From Anticarsia gemmatalis (taxonomy: Eukaryota; Arthropoda; Insecta; Lepidoptera; Erebidae): 64,000 nucleotides of DNA. The DNA lies in contig NC_134758.1 in the NCBI RefSeq assembly GCF_050436995.1, positions 10,912,001 through 10,976,000 on the forward strand, in the 5' to 3' direction. Shown here piece after piece: positions 55,764 to 64,000 of this stretch. The position numbers were made by a program, and so were the translations under genes. The notes under the pieces were generated by a model that saw only the letters and a list, made by a program, of their open reading frames with translations, was not told where the DNA came from and made no database searches. Each line of letters opens with the position of its first letter. The stretch's first letter is position 1.

Positions 55764-56060
55764 TTGGTCATGGTTCATAGCTTACGACGTATCCAAATTG
55801 GCAACGTTGCCAAACCGTCACCTACTGAGTTAGCTGCCATAATTTTCAAAATGAATTTGTTTGTTAGCCGGCAACGACGCCATGGCCTCTCAGTGAAGTA
55901 TAACCCTTACAGCGGGTCCTCTAAGGGTCCAAACGCTTGTACCCAAAGTTCGGATCACTTGACAATTAATACGCAAGCCTCCAATTATGCTAACATTACA
56001 AATTGTACCCACAGGTCGGTGGTAGAGCGGCGACCACGCAAATCTTGTGTTCTTGGTTAA
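55764..56060 (+). other. Unrecognised GC-richer open frame, possible exon
   Basis: 98 codons, clearly richer in G and C than the surroundings, ending NYANITNCTHRSVVERRPRK then SCVLG and TAA. It has no known motif. The hydrophilic C-terminal half (SGSSKGPNACTQSSDH) could be the last exon of a gene whose other exons lie elsewhere, a decayed retroelement, or chance. No clear splice acceptor at a fitting position was found. Confidence 0.2.
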
Positions 56061-58811
56061 ATGTCAACGAAGGTTAGATTGATGGCTGTTTCTAATAGTA
56101 CGATTAAATTTGAAGATGGTTTTCGTGATAGTTACGTAAGGCATAGAAGGAGATGGGGTCAGAATACGACGAAATAAAACAAGGAGTTTGATTAGATATA
56201 ACGTGTTTTAATTTGTCTATTAAAAAGGTACCCAGTTTCATAAAGAGAAAGGTTGTGTGTGAACTTTACTCGCCATTGATGATTTACTGAAGACTCTGGA
56301 TACCAAAAATATTCTAGGAGTGAGATTTATACCAACTATGCCCGATAATACCGAGTTTCACCACAGACACATATCATAAGCTGTAAAACTGGCCATCGGA
56401 TCCCAACGCTTGTTAGAAAATAGTAAAGAATAGCAATATCTTTTTCTTTTCCAACATTATAATCAAGTTACACCGGTCTTGCTATAAGGGCAACTGCTCT
56501 AACGCTCATTTTCCTAACATAATAATGCACTTACTAAGTCCGCCCCTGTCGTCTTGACTTAACCAGCTCAGATTTTAATTACCGGCCGCGGCGACGTTTT
56601 GATGAACCTATCTATCACCGTCTCACTCTACTCCACTATGTCTATCCTTGTCTATGACATAATAGGTAAGAAATATAAGTCAGGGTGATGGAGATTGTAA
56701 TTTTTCTTACTAGGTATGAAAATATATTGTGACTTAAGAGTGTTTCAAGTTGCATGGCTATCAAATAATGACTGTTCTTTATGCCGAAACAATAAAATGA
56801 TCAAGCAATACTAAATATTGTAAATCTTTGGTGGCCGTGAGTTTCTTGCTAGCTCTTCTCATTAGGCACTAAACCCCGAGCTAGTGGTAGATTTTGTAAT
56901 TGTAACGACTATTATAAGTGTCAACTATTAAGTTAAATTCAAAAATTAATTGATTTTGATTTTTAACATTAATTATTGTCAACTTAAATAAAGCTTGGCT
57001 TTGACACGTTGCTACTTACCCCTTATTTCTTGTTTGTTATAAAAACCGTCAAAAGTTTAAAGTTTTAATAGAATTTCAGATGATTTTTATAACTAGTGCT
57101 GGCTTCTTATGAAACCTTGTAAGTTTCACAGATACGGTACAGTCAACAACAAAAATGGCTCAAACAATGATGACTAAGTACTGCATAACTTATGTATTCT
57201 TATCTATATTTAAACTTTTGGGTGTATGAATGTTTGGATAATTGTATGTTACTCAATCACGCCGAACTAGTACACTGATTTTGATTGTATGACAAGATGT
57301 ATGGATGTGAACGAATCAAAAAACTTTGTAAGGATCGTGGCAAGGGGCTTTTCAGAGTCTCTGCCTATCCCCAGGAAAAGAAGGCGTGATTTTAAGTATG
57401 TCTGTATATTTCTATAATACACTACAGTGCTTGTTAAAGTATAGTTAAGTGTGCGTTAAAGAAAGATACAAAAAGTAAAGGTTAGCCGCAAAAGACCAGA
57501 TATTTTCGCGACTTTTGTTGCTAGCTAGCTGTACCTCGCTTTCCTTCTGTTGAGGTTTATTCACAGTATACAGCTTTTTCCTTGGAAATATTCATAAATT
57601 AAGTTTCCCTAGCGACTAGCGAGTCGGTGACCATCAAGTAAAAGTAATAAACAACGACAAACTTTACGTCACTTAACTTTTTACCACCATTATTTATGAA
57701 ATTATTTTTTTACTTAAAATGTCAGTGTCCAAGAAAAGTCCAAGAAGGATGCCAATACCTGTTTCTGAAAGACAACTTTAAAAATAAAGTTAAAAGAAAC
57801 CTACGTAGACAATTTTAAGTAAGATTTAATTTATAACAAAATACTATTAATAGTTTTGTGATTGGCAGATAATAAATGATATTTTATCTGATGCTTGAGT
57901 GTGATTATCTACTACTCAGTACATCAATCAAAACGTTAAATAGCTACCTAGACAGCAATCTACTTAATACAAATTGCGGTCACAATTATTAAATCAACCA
58001 GAATACTTTTCTAATCGAATTCCCTTCAATTAAAACGAAAAGTCGCAACTCAGTAAGGGCCCACTCGAGGCCGGTCCCAATTAACATCACATAAAAGCGA
58101 AATTGACCAATGACGTTGAACATTAACTAAGTAAATAAGGTCTAATATCGTACAAAGTTCATTTCAGTGACAAATTAAATTATGAACGGGTCAGAAAATC
58201 ATATTGAAAAGCATAGATAACAGGGTTTGTAGCGGTTTAGCTCGTAAAGAGCTCATTCCGAGCGGCCAAACTAATGGATCAGCGGTGTTGCCAGCCTGTT
58301 GAAACTAGGAAATGGACTATATTATGAAACTTGAGTTGATTAACACGATTTTCATTTTATCAATGCATGTGTGTATTGAAAAAAAACAGTTTTGTATTCG
58401 ATTAAAATATTTCGCATGTATTATGTCACTGTATATTTGGATAACGTAGAGCAGAGTAGAGAATTGGCAGGAGTGTATAGCCCAGGAAATAACATATCAT
58501 AACGACACTAGGTTTTTCAGTAACGATGCAACAAAAATCAAGGTAAAAGGAGCCGCTGGCTTCAACTATTCAGATAATATATGTATAAGTATACCTAGTG
58601 CCGAGTCTTAAGAAACAGCTACATTTGTTGGTGAAACAGTCACAAATTGCAAATTGGTCTTTAATTACGACTTTGACTCCACAACTTTTCTGGTAGAAAA
58701 CTTTGATGATTAGCATTCGTACTTAAGAAAGAGGTTAATGCAGAGTACAAGTTTCTCACCAAACTCAAATTTACATTAGGTAACCAGTCATAAGTCTACT
58801 TTACTTAAATA
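56061..58811. other. Intergenic, no gene seen
   Basis: Only a family F repeat at 57225-57410 (TGTATGGATGTGAACGAATC, AAAGAAGGCGTGATTTTAAG style end) is recognised. Confidence 0.5.
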
Positions 58812-59132
58812 AATAAATTTAACCAATTTTCCACTGCTGAGCAAGGGTCTCCTCCTGTATTGAGGAAGGGGTTGGGTTAGTCTTGAGTCTTGAGTCCACC
58901 ACGCTGGCACATTGCGAGTTGGGGACCTCGCACACCTTCAAAAACTGTTTTAAAGAACATCTCAGGCATGCAAGGTTACAACACTTTTCCTTCACCGTTG
59001 GAACAAGTGATAATTATTTCTAATATACCTACTTACACATAATTTGTGAAGTCATCGGTGTGTTGCCTCGGATTCGAACCTGCGACCACTTGCGTGGGAG
59101 GTATCACTTTGTACCACTCGGCTATCACTGCT
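58812..59132 (-). repeat. tRNA-derived SINE, family C
   Basis: From TTTAACCAATTTTCCACTGC through CACCACGCTGGCACATTGCG to GTGTGTTGCCTCGGATTCGA (B box) and ACCACTCGGCTATCACTGC (A box region). Confidence 0.75.
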
Positions 59133-59349
59133 CTTTTTATATTTTATTTTACGACTATAAAATGTTATCAACTGACAACATTGCATGCTAACGAGGCGAG
59201 CCGGTGGCCCGTGACGTAATGACAGTGTATTGTTGGCAACACATAATAAATATTTTATCGGAAAATTCCCTTTTGTTTTCGCTACAGATGAGAATAAAGA
59301 GATAATGTCATTGTTCTTTATTTTAATTTCATTTAACTTATAATAAACT

Positions 59350-60100
59350 GAATGCCGCTGTAGCGCAGTCAATAATGTATCCTACATGACTACTGCTAAA
59401 CATAAGGTCTTTGGCTAGATTCCCCGGTTGGGCAAGGTGCTATTGGTATTTTGTAATTTTGTATTAGAATATTTTCCGGAGTTCGGTAACGTGCTGGAAA
59501 ATGGCACTAAGTTCGCCTCTTATTACATGATACTTAGGTACATTGTTGTGTATATGTTACTGTAAAAGCCCGAACGGTTGTAAATCCTAAGATTTTCCGG
59601 TATAACCTAAGATTTACCAACTCGCAATGGTAAAAGTCCGAACAATTCTTTTATTTCGAACTTTTACCTATATTCACTTGATGATATCGAGATGTCGCCG
59701 GAGCCCCGCTTCGCGGGGCTCCTCCTTTTGGGTGGTTAAAAAAAAATAACCACGAAAGCTAAGGTGGGAGCTTCGCTTCGCTCGCTCCCACCTTAGCCTT
59801 CTAACCTAACCTACCCATGTCGCTATGCCCAAAACTCCTTCTTTATAACTATGTCACAGTATATAATTATACCGTGAAATAGTTATAAACATAGTTATGA
59901 AAGAGGATTTTTTTATATATCGTAACATAGTTTTTAAACTCTGGCTTGTTCGGACTTTTACCATTGAGAGTTGGTAAATCTTAGGTTTTACCGGAAAATC
60001 TTAGGATTTACCACAGTTCGGGCTTTTACAGTAACATATATACACTTCTGCTTACACCATCGCGCATAACAGGCGTGATAATATGTATGTATTTTCATAA
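59350..60100 (+). repeat. SINE family E, split by an M3 MITE
   Basis: Left part GCCGCTGTAGCGCAGTCAAT, AATGGCACTAAGTTCGCCTC; right part CTTCTGCTTACACCATCGCG, CATAACAGGCGTGATAATAT. Taken together these follow the order at 10150-10400. Confidence 0.55.
59560..60031. mobile_element. MITE with about 85-base terminal inverted repeats, local M3
   Basis: Left TIR starts CTGTAAAAGCCCGAACGGTT and runs to GTAAAAGTCCGAACA near 59647. The right TIR, ending at 60031, is its near-perfect reverse complement. Flanks TATATGTTA and TAACATATA extend the symmetry. Inside are two strong GC-rich hairpins: GAGCCCCGCTTCGCGGGGCTC at about 59701 and a longer one at about 59763-59798 with arms GGTGGGAGC/GCTCCCACC. No coding capacity. 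Confidence 0.8.
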
Positions 60101-60229
60101 TTATTGGCCTGAATACATCTATTGCAGATGATTAAAGTGGCGTAATGTAGAATTACTGTGTATTACCTATATATTGTATGTATTTTAATAAAATAAAAAT
60201 CAACTGATTAAGTTCTGAATTATTATGTA

Positions 60230-60422
60230 CTAGCGTTTACCCGCGAATTCGTCCGCGACCTGAATTTTCCCATGGAAATGCGTCATTTTCCCGAGGTGAA
60301 AACTAGCCTATGTCCTTTCTCGGGTATCAAAATATCTCCATACCCAAATTGGTTCAGTAGTTAAGGCGTGATTGAGTAACAGACAGACAGAGTTACTTTC
60401 GCATTTATAATATTAGTATGGA
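60230..60422 (-). mobile_element. Helitron-like or retroelement-end repeat
   Basis: The minus strand starts TCCATACTAATATTATAAAT and ends GGTAAACGCTAG before T. The body contains GTTACTCAATCACGCCTTAA and GGGAAAATGACGCATTTCC. The TC...CTAG ends fit a Helitron. The body also resembles 3' ends of common moth retroelements. Confidence 0.5.
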
Positions 60423-62872
60423 AGTATGGATTTCTAGTAATGCTAGGAAAGGAACTCTTTTACAAGCAATATTCTTAGAGCAGTGCTAGATAATGTTTCT
60501 AAGCTTTACACATTCACTTTTAATTTTTCTATGGGTGAGCCATAAGGTAAGAGATAAATTACAACCCAATATAGGCGCCCTTGGAGGAAAACCAAACCAA
60601 CCATTATATTTTGAAAAGTGCCATCTGTTATCTATAAAGGAAACTGATAAAGCACTACGGCTACACTCTTTGGTGTGACTGAAGCTACTGCTTTCTGTCG
60701 AGAGATGTCGCTGTATGTTAACGACATCTGCTATGTGAGCATTTCTCAAAATATTTGACCATACTCTCAAAAATAGTCTAAAAATAAAATTCATATATAT
60801 TGGACATATTACGCTAAATATAGGTAGCTTAAACTATTCAAATTCTGAATTTGTGATTGATTTTCTGTTTTAGAGATGTTTAATATAAAAAAACTGTAAA
60901 ATATTAGTTAAGGGTAAAATAAAAGTTCCTTTTTTGTTACTTGGAAATCAGTGTAGAATCATAAAAACTCACTTATATTATAACATGTTGAGAAAAGAAC
61001 AATTGTGAATAATGTAATACAATATTTTTTATTGGCACTACATCTGCTTTTTTGTTACCATTAACACTTTCTACTCACAAAGTTTTGTTTTTCTATTAAA
61101 CAGAAAAGGAAGAATGCTATATTTCTTATTTATTATAAAATATCTGTCATAAAGTTAATTTTAAACCATTACTTATTGTCTTTAAATTTAAAATAATAAC
61201 AATATTTAACATAATTCTCAGCTTTATTTAGGGACAGTAACAAAAATAGAAGCTTCGGTAACAAAATTGGAAATGATAGGCTTAGCATACACATACTTGA
61301 CATTATCATAAAATGGAAATAAAAAGTAGTAAAAATCAATACAAAATTTTAAAAAAAATTACGAATGTTTTAAACATTCCAAAAATAAAAGGTTCATCAA
61401 ATGAACTAAAGGAAACAAATAAAAACTTGTGCCTACTTATTTATCACCTTATTTTTAACAATACATTACAATCAATTAAAAATCCATTCGAAAAATAAAG
61501 TAGGTACTTTAGTGCTATGGTCAGCCGATTCTACCGAGCAACCGTTTTTATTTTGTAATATTTATATAGATACATACAATACATTTATTGTAGTAGTATG
61601 TAATCGGTATTATCAAGTTTGGTGCTCGTTTGAAAATAATGCCCTATTCATGTTAGATCCTATGTAACAATTTTCAAATTAAGCAATATCAACGTAACTT
61701 TAGAAAGAGAAAGCAATATTATGCTATAGGAGTTAAAAATAAAGCTACAACAAAATTTTTATGAGATGTGTACTTGGCTTTATAAAATCCTTTTTTGTTA
61801 CCCCGCGTTCCGATTATACGTTACCACGCGAAAGTAACAAACACAGAAGTAACGAATTGAAGGTTATAGATATTCAAAAAATAAAATTTCCGTTAAATTC
61901 TAACAGTTGAAACAAGTATTTTGCATCAAAATGTAGTGCATTAAACTAACTTTTAACCAATTTTAACAAAATATTAAATCACTATGAACTTACCTTGACA
62001 CAACGTAACAAATCCTGGAAAGAATTTGTGGCAGTGCAGTGTGAAGTGTCTGGTCGCGGTTGTTGTTGACTCCAAAATGTAATTTCAACAATATCGCGAA
62101 GTTAAATGTCTAAAGTGGTGCCACGAGTAAAAACACTTAATAATTTAACACCTTTTGAAAAAAATCGATGCGATAATCGGTAACAAAATCTGAATTTTGT
62201 TTCGGAACTTTTTATGGGACAATATTAGTTTTGAAATAAAATAAACAAGTATAGCATGTTTTACAATAAACTCAATATTACATGAATTTTAATACATTAA
62301 TCAGTGTTTTAGGATTAAAATATATATCTAGGTTCTTAGAATTTTATGAAATTATATGAATTCGAAATCACTGCGGTCACCATGGGACAAACTGTTTTCC
62401 ATACTACGAGAATTTTGATATTTTAGATTATTACATTTTAAAATTAACTAATCAATTTGTACGCTATTTTGATATTTTGTCTGATAATTTAATAATATTG
62501 ATGAAGTAATGACAATCGAATATATTAGTTGTAATATCATATTAAAAAAATAATCAAAAACAAAAACATGGGACATTGTGATAGTGGATGTGGTCAAAAA
62601 ATTTGAGAATTGCTCATGTGAAGATAGATATACAACACTTATTTTGTGCAAAATATTGTATAATAATTGTTTTACTAGATTATGACATAGTAAGGACTTA
62701 ATTAATCTAGGTTTCTATTTGCTAAACTAAAATACCTGCAATAGGAAGAAGTCTTAGTCAAAGAATTTCTGTATTACATAGGATATTATTCATATGTTTT
62801 CAATAAAACAATAAATAACTATTCGAAAAATGTATTATTTACAACTACCCTACATATAAATTACAGAATAAT
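60423..62872. other. Intergenic, nothing recognised
   Basis: Very AT-rich. No repeat shared with the rest of the window was seen. It probably contains the 3' UTR of mRpL52 at its right end, but no clear minus-strand AATAAA was found next to the stop. Confidence 0.5.
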
Positions 62873-63058
62873 CTACTTCTTCTTCAACAAAGCTTGTCCT
62901 TTAGGCTTTAATCTGTTGGCAATGATTTGTTGTCTCTCTTTCTCCTTGGCTTGTTCCATTTGTTGATGTCTTGCTTTAGCAAAGTCTAGCTCGGAACTTA
63001 GTTCTACAATTCTAGAGGCATAATCTCTCTGCTTTTGTATCCTGAGCTTTTGTTTCAT
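62873..63058 (-). CDS. mRpL52: mRpL52 last exon
   Basis: Begins after TTTTCAG with ATG AAA CAA AAG. This ATG is internal, aligning with the MK that follows DGRPxP in L52 proteins. 61 codons and TAG at 62875-62873. Confidence 0.9.
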   Translation of the reverse strand: MKQKLRIQKQRDYASRIVELSSELDFAKARHQQMEQAKEKERQQIIANRLKPKGQALLKKK

Positions 63059-63989
63059 CTGAAAACACAAAGAAAATATTCAAGAATTAATCATCACATA
63101 GCGAAGGATTCATTATAATTATATAGCTTAGTTTTTCTTCCGAACTATGTTGGAGTTGGCTTCCAGTCTTTAATTGTAATAATATCATTTCATTTTAAAC
63201 TGGACTAAGATCACACCCTAGTTTGGAATTGTAAAATACACTTTGACATAAGCTCGAAACTGATTCAATCATTCAAATTCAATTCTTTCTTAAAGTCAGC
63301 CTACAGTTCTTAAAAGAATACAAGGGCATCAACGCACATTTGATATGAAACACAAACTCATATCAAGTCCACTCATATAGCAAAAGACTCACAGCAAACA
63401 ATGATGCATAGATTTCTACTAGACAGAGAGTCTAAGTACTCTACCGGGAATGAAATCTAGAAATGTATTTGTCTAGATTTCATGGAATCAAAACAATATC
63501 TGAAACTAATATGTTTTTAGCCAGAGTATACAAAGGGAAACTGCTACTTTTATTAGTGATTGTTAATAAGCTGAAAAGGAATGCTAAAAAAACCATCATT
63601 ATGTTACTGTCATTCCTTGAGTAGACCCTTGCCCAGCATACATACATAAAGTGACGCCTTCTTCCCTTAGCGGTAGGCAGAGAACAGAGAACATCACCAC
63701 ACTACTACCACAGTATGATCCTTACAAACTTCCTTTTTTCCTTCCTTGTTTCATTAACATCCATACATCTTGTCCATACAGGACCACCGGTTTATTGACC
63801 AGCAGTGCCATAAAAATAGTAAAGTTAATTTTTGTATTACCAGAAGAGGTGTTGGTCTGCCATCCAAATAGGTGTAGTCAGGAGTGTCAGTGAGAATGCC
63901 TTCAGCGGTCTTATTGGCAGATAGACCGCGTTCTACTCGCCATTGCTTCATATTTAACACCGAAGTGCTGCTCAAGGCTCTAGAAAATA
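62873..63989 (-). CDS. mRpL52: Mitochondrial large-subunit ribosomal protein L52 (mL52), 3' part
   Basis: Structural protein of the 39S subunit of the mitochondrial ribosome. Exons on the minus strand: 63989-63841 and 63058-62873, with GT/AG borders and a phase 0 junction. The first visible exon encodes MKQWRVERGLSANKTAEGIL and DTPDYTYLDGRPTPLL. The second encodes MKQKLRIQKQRDYASRIVEL, a helical Gln/Glu/Lys-rich stretch and RLKPKGQALLKKK-stop. The blocks RxxRGLxANxxxxGxLxxxPDxxxxDGRPxP, RIVxLxxEL and LKPKG are those of the L52 family. The N-terminal exon with the mitochondrial targeting sequence lies beyond the right edge; TTTCAG before 63989 is a fitting acceptor (phase 2 bases TA). Confidence 0.9.
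63059..63840 (-). other. mRpL52 intron
   Basis: 782 bases from CTG|GTAATA to TTTTCAG|ATG. Holds a family F repeat (63637-63785), a scrap of 5S-related SINE (63131-63168) and a scrap of family C near 63622. Confidence 0.8.
63637..63785 (-). repeat. Dispersed repeat, family F, in the mRpL52 intron
   Basis: Plus strand reads GACGCCTTCTTCCCTTAGCG, GGTAGGCAGAGAACAGAGAA, GATCCTTACAAACTTCC, CATCCATACATCTTG, matching 30228-30370 and, reversed, 57225-57410. Confidence 0.6.
63841..63989 (-). CDS. mRpL52: mRpL52 internal exon
   Basis: 149 bases: two bases completing a codon, then FSRALSSTSVLNMKQWRVER through DGRPTPLL. The part before MKQW is probably the end of the targeting region. Confidence 0.85.
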
Positions 63990-64000
63990 CTGAAATAACA

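Noticed and set aside
59052..59372. 106-codon minus frame
   Set aside because: Runs across a SINE tRNA-like head and unrelated flanks, with no domain pattern.

Overview
The window looks like AT-rich nuclear DNA from an insect, most probably a moth or butterfly. This rests on the exon-intron genes, the repeat families (tRNA- and 5S-derived SINEs, short TC...CTAG Helitrons, CR1/L2-type and RTE-type retroelement pieces, many MITEs), and the absence of operons or ribosome binding sites. The species assignment is an inference; no database was searched.

Two host genes can be assembled. The first is a five-exon ELOVL fatty acid elongase on the + strand (34064-46428). It predicts 292 residues with every family motif present, all splice phases agree, and most of its 12 kb is intron. 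The second is the 3' part of mRpL52 on the - strand (62873-63989, running off the right edge), a protein of the large mitochondrial ribosomal subunit. The two genes show no functional link. About 34 kb left of ELOVL and about 16 kb between the genes show no convincing host exon. One GC-richer 98-codon frame at 55764-56060 is left open.

The rest is a dense, layered mobile-element landscape. The best preserved element is a 5.3 kb Helitron (48095-53422) with both termini, a Rep/helicase gene that needs two small introns, and one early stop codon. It sits exactly at an A|T site inside a tRNA-derived SINE. Intron 4 of ELOVL holds a 2.2 kb non-LTR retroelement with an intact ORF1 and both ends. Most of its ORF2 is missing, so it resembles an ORF1-only LINE derivative, and it too is inserted in a SINE. 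At 6908-9113 there is a nearly identical 1.03 kb-armed inverted repeat carrying mirrored remains of an unassigned transposase-like gene. A MITE with GC-rich hairpins (59560-60031) and another MITE (33352-33533) are each nested inside SINEs.

Layout: 1-34 kb, intergenic repeats; 34-46.4 kb, ELOVL with its intronic elements; 47-54 kb, a 5S-related SINE and the Helitron inside a SINE; 54-62.8 kb, intergenic mosaic of SINE fragments and MITEs; 62.9-64 kb, mRpL52. The evidence for each element is internal repetition within the window plus recognised motifs. Family names A-H and M1-M4 are local labels.
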